A DNA stretch of 64,000 nucleotides from an uncultured Clostridia bacterium. Its GTDB lineage: Bacteria > Bacillota > Clostridia > Oscillospirales > Ruminococcaceae. The notes below the pieces were generated by a model. It was not told where the DNA came from. It saw nothing but the letters and a program-made list of their open reading frames with translations, and did not search any database. The stretch lies in NCBI GenBank assembly GCA_947624675.1, contig CANQLI010000004.1, forward strand, positions 1 to 64,000. Reading direction: 5' to 3'. A program made the translations under genes and the position numbers. Positions 23,620 through 32,186 of the stretch are shown in pieces (position 1 is the first letter of the stretch; each line of letters opens with the position of its first letter).

Positions 23620-24822
23620 ATGAAAACTCGGCTTGCTGCCGCAGCTTTTACCCTATGCGCCGCCATACTCATAGGCTGCACGGATAGCGGAATAAGCCGT
23701 TCTTCAGGCGCTTCGGATACAAAGGAAAAAGCATCCGAAAATATGACCGCCTCTGATGACAACGACTTAAAAACAAAAAATGTCTCGTTTTGTGCAGTCG
23801 GCGACAATCTTATCCACGAAACTATTTACAAAGAGGCTGACGGATTCTCAGGAGGATACGATGACGGGAAATATGATTTCACACCGTTTTACTCTGAGGT
23901 AAAGGACGATATAAAGGCTTTTGATATAGCATTCATAAATCAGGAAACCATAGTCGGAGGATACAATCTCGGGCTTTCGGGATACCCTGTTTTCAACTCT
24001 CCGAACGAAGTAGTACCGGCGTTAAAGGAAACGGGCTTTGATATGGTCAATACCGCTACAAACCATTCTCTTGACAAGGGTCAGGAGGGAATTGATAACG
24101 CTGTGTCGGTGCTTGATAAAAACAGCCTTTGCCACGACGGAGTGTACTCTGATGAGTCGGATATGGACAAAATAAGAATAATTGATAAAAACGGTATAAA
24201 AGCTGCTTTGGTGTCCTTTACCGAAAGCACAAATGGAATCGAGTTGCCAAATGATTATTCGCTTTCGACCTTTGACGATGAGTACATTAAGAAAAAAATA
24301 TCCGCTGCAAAAACGGTAGCGGATGTCGTTTTAGTCTCCGCGCACTGGGGAACAGAAAACAGCTTTAATGAAAATGACTCACAAAAATATTACTCAAAGT
24401 ATTTTGCCGACTGCGGCGCAGATATTATAATCGGAACACATCCGCATACCATTCAACCGATAAAATGGATAACGGCTGATGACGGAAGAAAGGTATTATG
24501 TGCATATTCCCTCGGCAATTTTCTTGGAGGAATGTTAAGCTTTGACAATGTGCTGTCGGGTATGGTTTCCTTTGATATTAAGGAAAAGGATAATAGAATA
24601 ACGGTAGATAATGTAAAGTGGACTCCGCTTGTTATACACTTTGAGGGGGATAAAAATAACATAATGGATTCCCGAAAAAACTATAAGGTGTACAAGCTTT
24701 CAGACTATACCGATAAGCTTTCAAAAAAACACATTTTAAACGGATATGAGGGAAACGAAATTAGTGTTGAACACTTTTGGGAGAAAACTAAAGAGGTAAT
24801 AAACAGCGAGTTTTTACAGTAA
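23620..24822 (+). CDS. CapA-family lipoprotein (PGA_cap metallophosphatase-like)
   Basis: 400 residues from the ATG at 23620. Lipoprotein signal MKTRLAAAAFTLCAAILIGC with the lipobox cysteine, then a Ser/Asp-rich linker. The CapA domain follows: VSFCAVGDNLIH, FINQETIVGG, NTATNHSLDKG, SAHWGTE and IIGTHPHTIQPI, the conserved Asp/Glu/Asn/His pattern of calcineurin-like CapA proteins. Originally tied to poly-gamma-glutamate capsule synthesis. Here there are no other cap genes, so the substrate is unknown. Expected outside, tethered to the membrane. Confidence 0.87.
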   Translation: MKTRLAAAAFTLCAAILIGCTDSGISRSSGASDTKEKASENMTASDDNDLKTKNVSFCAVGDNLIHETIYKEADGFSGGYDDGKYDFTPFYSEVKDDIKAFDIAFINQETIVGGYNLGLSGYPVFNSPNEVVPALKETGFDMVNTATNHSLDKGQEGIDNAVSVLDKNSLCHDGVYSDESDMDKIRIIDKNGIKAALVSFTESTNGIELPNDYSLSTFDDEYIKKKISAAKTVADVVLVSAHWGTENSFNENDSQKYYSKYFADCGADIIIGTHPHTIQPIKWITADDGRKVLCAYSLGNFLGGMLSFDNVLSGMVSFDIKEKDNRITVDNVKWTPLVIHFEGDKNNIMDSRKNYKVYKLSDYTDKLSKKHILNGYEGNEISVEHFWEKTKEVINSEFLQ

Positions 24823-24827
24823 ATTTC

Positions 24828-24856
24828 TTGACGGTAAAAAAACATTGTGGTATACT
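24828..24856 (+). promoter_or_regulatory. Promoter of the nucleotidyltransferase gene
   Basis: TTGACG (24828-24833), 17-bp spacer, extended -10 TGG-TATACT (hexamer 24851-24856). Close to consensus. Confidence 0.75.
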
Positions 24857-24920
24857 ATTTGTATAAAATACCATAAGCTTAAGGCTTAACAAATAATCCG
24901 CAAAATTGGAGATGGTCATT

Positions 24921-25835
24921 ATGAAAAACACAACGCTTGTAATTATGGCGGCAGGTCTCGGAAGCCGCTTTGGAACGGGTATAAAGCAGCTCGCAAAGAT
25001 CGGTCCGAGCAACGAGATAATTATGGACTACTCGGTTTACGATGCTGTAAATGCCGGATTCAATAAAATCGTATTTATTATCAGAAAGGATATAGAGGAT
25101 GATTTTAAAGAGATAATCGGCAACAGGATCTCAAAGCATATAAATATAGAGTACGCTTTTCAATCACTTGACGATCTGCCTGATGGCTTTACCTGTCCTG
25201 AAGGAAGAACTAAACCCTGGGGAACAGGTCAGGCGGTGCTTGCTGCAAAGGATTATGTAAACGAGCCTTTTGCAATAATAAATGCCGATGACTATTACGG
25301 AAGAGAAGCTTTTAAGCTTGTGCATGATTATCTTGTGTCCGACGAGCTTGATGAAAAAAGCTTAAACTTCTGTCTTGCGGGCTTTATATTAAAGAATACT
25401 CTTAGTGACAACGGCTCTGTGACAAGAGGCGTTTGTTCGGTAGAAAACGGAAAGCTAAAAAGCCTTGAGGAGACATACGAGATAAAAAGACTTCCCGACG
25501 GAAGAGTAGTAAGCGGTGAGGACAAGGAAACAGAGGTCAGTGAAAACGCCGTTGTATCTATGAATATGTGGGGCTGTACTCCTAAATTTATGCAGGTCCT
25601 TTATGACGAGTTCAAGACATTTTTAACAGAACACGGAACCGAACTGAAAAGCGAGTACCTTGTACCAATCTTGATAGGCGAGCTTTTGAAAAAGGGAAAG
25701 GTAAGTGTTGATGTACTTGAGTCGCACGACAAATGGTTCGGTGTTACATATGCCGAGGATAAGGAATATGTAGAGAAAGAAATAAGAAAGCTCGTTGATG
25801 AGGGAGTTTATCCCGATAACCTCTGGGGCGAATAA
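24921..25835 (+). CDS. Sugar-phosphate nucleotidyltransferase family protein
   Basis: 304 residues. It opens with the nucleotidyltransferase glycine motif MAAGLGSRFGTGIKQL, followed by AIINADDYYGREAF, the metal-binding Asp pair region. This is the NTP_transferase fold used by enzymes that activate sugar phosphates. The specific sugar cannot be told. The ATG at 24921 is favoured by GGAGATGG upstream. Monocistronic, with a terminator after it. Confidence 0.8.
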   Translation: MKNTTLVIMAAGLGSRFGTGIKQLAKIGPSNEIIMDYSVYDAVNAGFNKIVFIIRKDIEDDFKEIIGNRISKHINIEYAFQSLDDLPDGFTCPEGRTKPWGTGQAVLAAKDYVNEPFAIINADDYYGREAFKLVHDYLVSDELDEKSLNFCLAGFILKNTLSDNGSVTRGVCSVENGKLKSLEETYEIKRLPDGRVVSGEDKETEVSENAVVSMNMWGCTPKFMQVLYDEFKTFLTEHGTELKSEYLVPILIGELLKKGKVSVDVLESHDKWFGVTYAEDKEYVEKEIRKLVDEGVYPDNLWGE

Positions 25836-25850
25836 TTAAAATAATTTTAA

Positions 25851-25877
25851 GGGGCGTATAACTTTGCGCCCCTTTTT
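25851..25877 (+). terminator. Terminator / attenuator before the next gene
   Basis: GGGGCG (25851-25856) / CGCCCC (25867-25872), then TTTTT. It ends 15 nt before the start codon at 25893, so the downstream gene probably depends on read-through. Confidence 0.75.
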
Positions 25878-25892
25878 GAAAGGAAAATCCTT

Positions 25893-26543
25893 ATGACTTA
25901 TTCAAAGGGCTTATTTTACGCAATAGCAAGAGTTCTGATGCTGCTGTTAATAAATGTTTTTTCAGCAATAGTTTCAATCACGCTGTTTGCTTGGGTACTA
26001 AATCTTTTGATACCTTCTATCGGAGACAGCAACTTTAAAGAGAGATTTTTCTCTAGCGGGATATGGTCTGTTTTAGCGTGGGCTCTTCTTATAGGTATGC
26101 TTATATTTCTTTTTTACAAAGACGGAAAAAAGCACTCAGCATATGGAATGTTTGATATGTTCACGATCACAATAACTGCTGTGTTTATGTTCGCCGTTTA
26201 CTTTGTCCCGGTCTTGTTTATGGATAAAGCCGGCGGAAATGTGCTTATTGCTTTTGAAGGCTTTTATTTTCCGTGTAAGTGGCTTTTATCGGTATTTGAC
26301 AATGATTATATGCTTGCGGTGCTTGTGGGGATAATTCCTCCTGTTGCGATAGCTGTTATGGCATATTGTGTTTCGCACATAATATACAAAAAGAAATACC
26401 CCGATGTTGACTGGAAGGTTCAAAACCCGTATTTTCACGAAGAAAAGCCCGAAGAGACTGAGGATACAGAAGTGACCGAATCAGACGAAAACAGTAAAGA
26501 AACTGAAACAAACGAAAGCGTCGATCAAGGCGGGCAAAGCTAA
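25893..26543 (+). CDS. Hypothetical membrane protein with acidic tail
   Basis: 216 residues. Four to five membrane segments (for example VLMLLLINVFSAIVSITLFA; VLAWALLIGMLIFLFY; AVFMFAVYFVPVLFM; VGIIPPVAIAVMAYC), then a Glu/Thr/Asp-rich C-terminal tail of about 40 residues. No family recognised. AAAGGAAAA precedes the ATG. Confidence 0.7.
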   Translation: MTYSKGLFYAIARVLMLLLINVFSAIVSITLFAWVLNLLIPSIGDSNFKERFFSSGIWSVLAWALLIGMLIFLFYKDGKKHSAYGMFDMFTITITAVFMFAVYFVPVLFMDKAGGNVLIAFEGFYFPCKWLLSVFDNDYMLAVLVGIIPPVAIAVMAYCVSHIIYKKKYPDVDWKVQNPYFHEEKPEETEDTEVTESDENSKETETNESVDQGGQS

Positions 26544-26561
26544 AAAATCTATATAAACTGA

Positions 26562-26589
26562 GGGTCAGGCATTTTGCCTGACCCTTTTT
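26562..26589 (+). terminator. Terminator after the membrane protein gene
   Basis: GGGTCAGGC (26562-26570) / GCCTGACCC (26576-26584), then five T residues. Confidence 0.85.
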
Positions 26590-26938
26590 ATCTTATACCT
26601 CTATAAATCATATAACCTTCGCACACGCATTGACCGTGCTTTCTGACTTTGCCGCGTACGCGCTATGCATCGCAAGACCTTTTCCGAACTCTGCACCTTT
26701 GCAGAGCTTTTTCAGATTACTTCCGCACTAACTCAATCCACTGCCCTCGTGCGTCATCAGCGGCATTACCTTTTCACCCAAAAGTCAAGTCTTTCGAGCT
26801 ATGAGAATATCGCCATCTGGAATGTTCCCAACCACCTTAGATAACAAATTGGTGCGATCTTCAAGGATATTCTATCATTTTTTGATCGGTAGGTTTTTAA
26901 AACTTTATTCTTACACCCATAGTAGCAAGAATAATCTA
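26590..26938. other. Gene-free region with a possible coding relic
   Basis: 349 bp between converging genes. On the minus strand about 39 codons are open and end GAEFGKGLAMHSAYAAKSES plus TVNACAKVI before a stop, with coding-like composition but no start or ribosome site. I cannot name a family; it may be the tail of a deleted gene. Nothing else is seen. Confidence 0.3.
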
Positions 26939-28375
26939 TTAAAGTTCAAACCAGAAGGTGCAGTGATTTTTATTATCCACTCCAAATTCCGCCCCGTGCG
27001 CAATCAATATTTCCCTAGCAATTGACAATCCCAGCCCGGACACTACCGCCTTATTCTTTCTGTTGCGCGCGGTATAATAGCGGTCCCATATATTAGGAAT
27101 ATCCTCATCTGATATTCCTTTACCATAGTCAGTCACCTCAAGACGCACATGGTCGCCTGTACGCATAAGAGATATTGTTACCCTTTTGCTGTCATCTGTA
27201 TGATTGATCGCATTGTCAATAAAATTATAAACAACCCGCTTGATCTGTGCCTCGTCAGCCTTAGCTGTCAGGTCGTCTGCAACTTCAGTTTCAATTGTGA
27301 AACCGTTCTTTTTGCAGAATGGCTCAAACTGTCCGACCACATCATTGACTACACGGCTAATGTCAATTATTTCGTACTCCTTAACCGTATCGTCCGCCTG
27401 CATTGCAGAAAATCCCAGAATCTCATTGACTAGCGCCGTAAGCCTGTCCGCTTCGCGCATAATTATATTGAGATCGTTTTCCCGTTTTTCTTCATCGTTC
27501 CATGAGATCTCTTTGACCATCTCCGCATATCCCTTTATCATAGTTAGGGGTGTGCGCAGGTCATGTGAGACATTGGCAAGAAAATTCCTCTGCGAATTTT
27601 TGGCCCTTTCCAAACTCAGTGCCGTTTTGTCCAGCGTATCAGACAGTTCATCAAGTTCAGTACAAAATCCTTTTGGCAGGTCAGGGTGATAATTGCCCGC
27701 CGCAATCTCTTGCGCTGCACCGGAGATTTGCGTGATAGGCTTTCCAAATCTCTTTGATATAATCCACGAGAGACAAAAACCGAGTACAAGGGACAAAACC
27801 GATACCCAGGCAAGCTGTATTCGCAGTATCCCGACCGTTGCCCCAACGGTGCCGAGAGGCATACTGATAGAAAGGATGTTTCCATTGTCTAGCATACTGC
27901 CTGTAACATATGCAGCGTTGTCCTCAGTCAAAAACCCGACTCTGTCCTCACCGGAAGCCTTGAGCTTAGAGATAAGAGTTTCATAGCTGTATGGCAGATT
28001 TCGCATTGCGCCTTTTTCCCAATTCATAACTGTATCTGAGTGATACGGATTGTCCTCTCCGTGCTCATTCGATTCTGTGTTACCATAAAGCTGCTGATAT
28101 TCATCGGCGCTGTGCAGAATATTGCCTTGCGCGTCTGTCAAAAATACAAGGAGTGAATTTGTGACGGCAATTTCATCAATCAGATCGTAAAAATCCGAGT
28201 CCTTGGAATGTGCTGCTATCTTATCTGCCGCTCTTTCCACTCCTCTGATAGCCATACTGTTATAAAAGCTCTGCAAAAATACCGTTTGCAATAGCCATAA
28301 TACGATAAAGATGGTCGCTGAAAACAATATGAACCACAACCATAGCTTTCCTCTGAATGATTTACGCATTTTCAT
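26939..28375 (-). CDS. Sensor histidine kinase
   Basis: 478 residues from ATG 28375. Two membrane helices (LWFILFSATIFIVLWLLQTV; LAWVSVLSLVLGFCLSWI) enclose an extracellular sensor region of about 150 residues. Then come HAMP (RFGKPITQISGAAQEIAAGN), HisKA with the phospho-acceptor in NVSHDLRTPLTMIKGY, and HATPase_c with NFIDNAINH, DYGKGISDEDI and GLGLSIAREI. The start overlaps the response regulator stop by 14 nt, so the pair is translationally coupled. The signal is unknown; the secreted repeat protein at the head of the operon is a candidate. Confidence 0.92.
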   Translation of the reverse strand: MKMRKSFRGKLWLWFILFSATIFIVLWLLQTVFLQSFYNSMAIRGVERAADKIAAHSKDSDFYDLIDEIAVTNSLLVFLTDAQGNILHSADEYQQLYGNTESNEHGEDNPYHSDTVMNWEKGAMRNLPYSYETLISKLKASGEDRVGFLTEDNAAYVTGSMLDNGNILSISMPLGTVGATVGILRIQLAWVSVLSLVLGFCLSWIISKRFGKPITQISGAAQEIAAGNYHPDLPKGFCTELDELSDTLDKTALSLERAKNSQRNFLANVSHDLRTPLTMIKGYAEMVKEISWNDEEKRENDLNIIMREADRLTALVNEILGFSAMQADDTVKEYEIIDISRVVNDVVGQFEPFCKKNGFTIETEVADDLTAKADEAQIKRVVYNFIDNAINHTDDSKRVTISLMRTGDHVRLEVTDYGKGISDEDIPNIWDRYYTARNRKNKAVVSGLGLSIAREILIAHGAEFGVDNKNHCTFWFEL

Positions 28376-29033
28376 CGAACCGATACCCCGTTCCACGCAA
28401 AGTTACTATGCACTTTCGGTATTTACCAAGTTTGCCACGAAGCAGCTTTATTTGCCAATCGACAGTGCGGTCGTCGCCGAAATAGTCATAGCCCCACACG
28501 GCGTTTAAAATGTTTTCTCTTGTCAGTGCAATTCCTTCATTGCGGGCAAGATACAAAAGCAACTCGTATTCCTTCGCCGTCAGTTCCGTTTTCACACCTT
28601 CTACAAACACTTCGTGAGCAAGCGTGTCGATTCGTATTCCCTGTATCACGATTTCCTGCTTTGGTTTCCCGTCGTTATGCCTCGCAATAACAGCCTTTGC
28701 CCGCGCCATCAGTTCCCGTGGTGAAAACGGTTTTACCACATAATCATCAATACCAAGTTCAAATCCCATCAGTTTATCGTACTCAGCGCCGAGTGCGGAC
28801 AGCATAATAATAGGCGTTTTTTTCTGTTTGCGGATTTCTTTACAAACCGTGAATCCGTCCATTTCCGGCATCATAATATCAAGGATAATCAGGTCATATT
28901 CATTCTTACCGCATAAATCAACAGCTTCCTTGCCATTATTTGCGGTATCCACCGTAAAGCCTTCATGCTCTGCAAATCGCGAGATCAGTTCCACTATATC
29001 TCTTTCATCATCAACGATCAATAAATGTGCCAT
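28362..29033 (-). CDS. OmpR-family response regulator
   Basis: 223 residues. Receiver domain with LIVDDERDIVELISRF, phospho-acceptor Asp in DLIILDIMMPEMDGF, Thr/Ser and Lys switch (MLSALGAEYDKLMGFELGID, VVKPFSPREL), then a winged-helix output domain (ELTAKEYELLLYLARNEGIA ... RTVDWQIKLLRGKLG ... LRGTGYRF). The start at 29033 has CGGAGGATAATT before it. Partner of the downstream kinase. Confidence 0.93.
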   Translation of the reverse strand: MAHLLIVDDERDIVELISRFAEHEGFTVDTANNGKEAVDLCGKNEYDLIILDIMMPEMDGFTVCKEIRKQKKTPIIMLSALGAEYDKLMGFELGIDDYVVKPFSPRELMARAKAVIARHNDGKPKQEIVIQGIRIDTLAHEVFVEGVKTELTAKEYELLLYLARNEGIALTRENILNAVWGYDYFGDDRTVDWQIKLLRGKLGKYRKCIVTLRGTGYRFDENA

Positions 29034-29059
29034 AATTATCCTCCGTTTTTTTAATTCGA

Positions 29060-29099
29060 AAATGGCAAACCGACACCTCACCCCATCGGCTTGCCATTT
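29060..29099 (-). terminator. Intra-operon hairpin before the response regulator
   Basis: AATGGCAA-a-CCGA (29061-29073) pairs with TCGG-c-TTGCCATT (29086-29098). On the minus strand it is followed by TTTTCG only, so it should act as a partial terminator that lets the secreted protein be made in excess over the two-component system. Confidence 0.65.
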
Positions 29100-29110
29100 A
29101 GAAGGTTTAA

Positions 29111-29692
29111 TTACTGATGATAGCTTGCTCCGCGCTCCTGACCGGTCAGATAGCTGTACCCGGACATATCCTGCGTGCACTCCGTATCGTCGCTCTGACG
29201 ATAAGAAGAGCCTCTCTGCTGTCCGGTAACAAAGCTGTAAGATGCTGCTACTTCCTCGGAATAAGGTGTCTCCCCTATGCCGTTCTCAGCAAGAAAAGCA
29301 TCCTGCTCATCCTCCGGGAGTTGTTCGGCCTGCGTGTACAAATCGTTGCGGTTGGTGCTATTCTGTTGCCCGGTAAGATAGCTGTAGCCGCTTTCATCTT
29401 CGGCTTCAGGTGCATAAGATGTGCCGATTTCCTGTCCTGTGGTGTAGCTGTAGGATTCTGCCGCTTCATCAGTATGTGGGTTTTCCGCTATGCCGTTCTC
29501 AGCAAGAAAAGCGGTCTGCTCTTCTTCCGGTAATTCGGCAGTCTCCTCATACATTTCGTTCCGTGTGGCAGTGCGCTGCTGTCCAGTCAAAAAACTAAAT
29601 GTATCGGACTCGTCAGCAAAAGCAGTAACACATCCCACCGACAATACAAGTGCCGCCGCAACAGCGGAGATAGCGATTGTTTTCTTCTTCAT
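29111..29692 (-). CDS. Secreted YSYLTGQ-repeat protein
   Basis: 193 residues. Signal peptide MKKKTIAISAVAAALVLSVG ending at AFA (about residue 26). The mature part is acidic and repetitive: the motif [YF]S[YF]xTGQ[QE] occurs five times (TGQ at 36, 85, 107, 156 and 183). Two long units, 74 residues apart, share RN[ED][ML]Y and LPE[ED]EQxAFLAENGI. No anchor is present, so it is released or kept in the wall. I recognise no family. It is the first gene of an operon with a response regulator and a kinase, which suggests a sensed ligand, accessory protein or output of the system (inference). Confidence 0.8.
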   Translation of the reverse strand: MKKKTIAISAVAAALVLSVGCVTAFADESDTFSFLTGQQRTATRNEMYEETAELPEEEQTAFLAENGIAENPHTDEAAESYSYTTGQEIGTSYAPEAEDESGYSYLTGQQNSTNRNDLYTQAEQLPEDEQDAFLAENGIGETPYSEEVAASYSFVTGQQRGSSYRQSDDTECTQDMSGYSYLTGQERGASYHQ

Positions 29693-29715
29693 GGTTTATA
29701 CCACCTTTCAAAATT

Positions 29716-29737
29716 CTGACCTCTGTCAGTAATTATA
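29716..29737 (-). promoter_or_regulatory. Promoter/operator of the repeat protein operon
   Basis: On the minus strand TATAAT (29737-29732) is followed by the inverted repeat CTGAC-ctct-GTCAG (29729-29716), placed at the expected transcription start. No good -35 is seen, which fits an activator-dependent promoter. Confidence 0.5.
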
Positions 29738-29935
29738 GGATAAACCATAAATTAGGAATATAGGTGGTGGTTATTTGGAATCTGTGTGGAATATGCGAAT
29801 GGCAAAAGCATATTTTTATTTAATTATAGCACAAAATTATGAATTATTCTATATAGGCGAATACATCTCTCTTTAGTTAAGAAAAACAGACAAGATCATG
29901 GATTTTTCCCTTGATCCTGTCCTCTATGTTGTTCC

Positions 29936-30073
29936 TTAAATCCTTGTTTCTATTTGCGTTACGGAAGTTCCATCTACCACACCTACATTTGTACTTTCAT
30001 TCACAGTATTGCCGCAGGCTGTAAGAGATACAGGCGAAATCCCACATAATAGCATAATAAAAAGCCATTTCAT
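29936..30073 (-). CDS. Very small putative lipoprotein
   Basis: 45 residues: MKWLFIMLLCGISPVSLTAC is a plausible lipoprotein signal with the lipobox LTAC, followed by only 25 residues. No strong ribosome site. It starts 24 bp after the alcohol dehydrogenase stop, so it may be the last gene of that operon or the remains of a longer lipoprotein gene. The 243 bp to its right (29693-29935) hold no other gene. Confidence 0.4.
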   Translation of the reverse strand: MKWLFIMLLCGISPVSLTACGNTVNESTNVGVVDGTSVTQIETRI

Positions 30074-30096
30074 TCCGTCATGCTCACAATTATCCA

Positions 30097-31257
30097 CTAC
30101 ACACACTCATTCAAGACCTCAAGCAATTCGTCCTTTGTGAATTTCTTACAGCAGCCGCCCGTTAAAACCGTGCTGTCCGCTATCGCCTTGAAATCGGTAT
30201 CCGCAGCAATGCCCATTTCGGAAAATTTTGTCGGCTGACCGACTTCTATAATAAAGTCAGACAGCGCATTTATAAATTCCTCTGCAAGTTGTTTTTCGTT
30301 TTTGCCGTCCGAAGATATTTCCCACACGTTCACCGCAAGCCGTGCAAACTGCGCCTGCGCCTCGGGAAGCATATGGCGGTACAGCACGGGGTGTATCACC
30401 GCAAGACCCTGGCCGTGATTGCAGTCGGTATACGCGCCAAGCTGATGCTCTAACATATGCGCCTGAAAGTCCGTTACTTTGCCGATTTTGAGTATACCGT
30501 TTTCAGCCATTGCTGCTGCCCATATCAGTTCGCTGCGGGCGGAAATATCCGTGGGATTTTTTATTGTTTTCCTAAGATTTGCAATAATATTTCGCTGGCA
30601 AGCCTCGTTAATTTCATCTGAAAGATTTGTTTCCCTCGGACTGCCCATGTAGGTCTCCATGCAGTGAGAAAGCGCGTCAAACGAGCCGGAGATCACCTGC
30701 TTCATCGGCATTGTCATGGTGTACGCGGGGTCTAGAATTGCAAAGCTGTAGAACGCTCCCCATAGCGCGCCTTTGATCATCTTTCCCTCGTGTGTGATGA
30801 CTGCGCCGTTGTTCATTTCAGCACCTGTTCCGAACGCTGTCACCACTGCTCCCATTGGGATAAATTCGCTCGGCGAACCGTGCTGTTGAGTTTCAAAATC
30901 CCACAGATCTTCTGAAATTTTTGCCTGCGCGGAGATGACTTTGCAGCAGTCGATAACGCTTCCGCCGCCTACGGCAAGAATCATGTCTATATCATTTTCT
31001 TTGGCGATCTTTGCGCCCTCCTGAACCTTTGCATAGGTCGGATTTGACATTATCCCCGAAAACTCCGTGACGTTCTTTCCGACATTTTTCAAAATACTCA
31101 TAAGTTCGTCATACACGCCGTTTTTCTTTATCGAACCGCCGCCGTATGCAAGCATGACATTTTTGCCGACTTTCGCAAGCACGGCAGGCAGATCTTTTGC
31201 CGCCGCACCCTCGCCGAAGTAAACCTTTGTAGGATAGCTGTATGTAAAAGTATTCAT
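30097..31257 (-). CDS. Iron-containing alcohol dehydrogenase (BdhA/YqhD type)
   Basis: 386 residues, normal length. NAD(P)-binding segment MLAVGGGSVIDCCKVI, and iron ligands within SGSFDALSHCMETY and TDCNHGQGLAVIHPVLYRHM. Members reduce aldehydes such as butanal or methylglyoxal-type compounds with NADPH. Downstream of two aldo-keto reductases in the second LysR-box transcription unit, consistent with aldehyde detoxification or fermentation end steps. Confidence 0.92.
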   Translation of the reverse strand: MNTFTYSYPTKVYFGEGAAAKDLPAVLAKVGKNVMLAYGGGSIKKNGVYDELMSILKNVGKNVTEFSGIMSNPTYAKVQEGAKIAKENDIDMILAVGGGSVIDCCKVISAQAKISEDLWDFETQQHGSPSEFIPMGAVVTAFGTGAEMNNGAVITHEGKMIKGALWGAFYSFAILDPAYTMTMPMKQVISGSFDALSHCMETYMGSPRETNLSDEINEACQRNIIANLRKTIKNPTDISARSELIWAAAMAENGILKIGKVTDFQAHMLEHQLGAYTDCNHGQGLAVIHPVLYRHMLPEAQAQFARLAVNVWEISSDGKNEKQLAEEFINALSDFIIEVGQPTKFSEMGIAADTDFKAIADSTVLTGGCCKKFTKDELLEVLNECV

Positions 31258-31280
31258 TTTTTACCTCCCTATTTTTCAAA

Positions 31281-31309
31281 CGGCGCACCGATCATTTCAC
31301 GGTACGCCG
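31281..31309 (-). other. Intra-operon hairpin
   Basis: CGGCGCACCG (31281-31290) and CGGTACGCCG (31300-31309) form an imperfect stem in the 58-bp gap between the dehydrogenase and aldo-keto reductase genes, without a T-run. Possibly an mRNA processing or stability element. Confidence 0.45.
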
Positions 31310-31315
31310 CAAATT

Positions 31316-32161
31316 TTATTTGAATCTTCCGTGCAATGCCCTCACAAAATTCGGGTCGAAATGATCTACAATCTCACTGTGACCGATGTCCATTTTTGAG
31401 ATCAATGCCATATCTTCGTCCGAAAGTGTGAAATTCCAGATGTCGATATTCTGCTCCATACACTCACGGTGAACAGATTTCGGGATAACCACAACGCCGC
31501 GCTGAACGTTCCAGCGAAGAACCATCTGCGCCGCCGATTTGCCGTATTTTGAGCCTATTTCGGTCAAGGTCGGATCGCTAAAAATTCCGTGCTTACCCTC
31601 TGCAAAAGGTCCCCACGCCTCGGGCGTCACATCGTATTCCTTCATCAGTTTAAGCGCATTTTCCTGCTGGAAAAACGGATGCAGCTCGACCTGATTTACC
31701 GCAGGAATGACCTCCACGGTTTCGCAAAAATCTGCCAGAACGTGCGGATAAAAATTGCACACGCCGATAGCACGGATACGTCCCTCTTTATAAAGTTCTT
31801 CCATAGCTCTCCACGCGCCGTAATAGTCGCCCATCGGCTGATGGATAAGGTACAAGTCGAGGTATTCAAGACCCAACTTTTTAAGCGAAGTTTCAAACGC
31901 CGCTTTTGCCTTGTCATAGCTTGCGTCCGACACCCACAGCTTTGTGGTGATGAATAAGTCCTCACGCCGCGCGCCGCTCCTTTTTATTGCCGAGCCGACC
32001 GATTCTTCATTACCGTAAGATGCCGCCGTGTCGATGAGTCTGTAGCCCGTGCTTATCGCGTCAAGCACCGCCTGTTCGCACTGTTTTGGGTCGGAGACTT
32101 GGAAAACTCCGAAGCCTTCCATAGGCATTTTTATGCCGTTGTTAAGTGTTGTATATTCCAT
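31316..32161 (-). CDS. Aldo/keto reductase A
   Basis: 281 residues. TIM-barrel aldo-keto reductase with the DTAASYGNE Asp/Tyr motif, TTKLWVSD lysine, LYLIHQPMGDYYG histidine and the NADPH-site VIPKSVHRE. GGAGGGG lies 6 nt ahead of the ATG. Reduces carbonyls with NADPH. 25 bp downstream of a paralogue that shares its opening (MEYxxLNNGxKMPM). Confidence 0.92.
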   Translation of the reverse strand: MEYTTLNNGIKMPMEGFGVFQVSDPKQCEQAVLDAISTGYRLIDTAASYGNEESVGSAIKRSGARREDLFITTKLWVSDASYDKAKAAFETSLKKLGLEYLDLYLIHQPMGDYYGAWRAMEELYKEGRIRAIGVCNFYPHVLADFCETVEVIPAVNQVELHPFFQQENALKLMKEYDVTPEAWGPFAEGKHGIFSDPTLTEIGSKYGKSAAQMVLRWNVQRGVVVIPKSVHRECMEQNIDIWNFTLSDEDMALISKMDIGHSEIVDHFDPNFVRALHGRFK

Positions 32162-32186
32162 GAACTTCCCCTCCGAATTTCAGACT

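Noticed and set aside
26801..27025. Short plus-strand open frame opposite the histidine kinase end
   Set aside because: No ribosome site, overlaps the conserved kinase C-terminus, and no protein-like composition.
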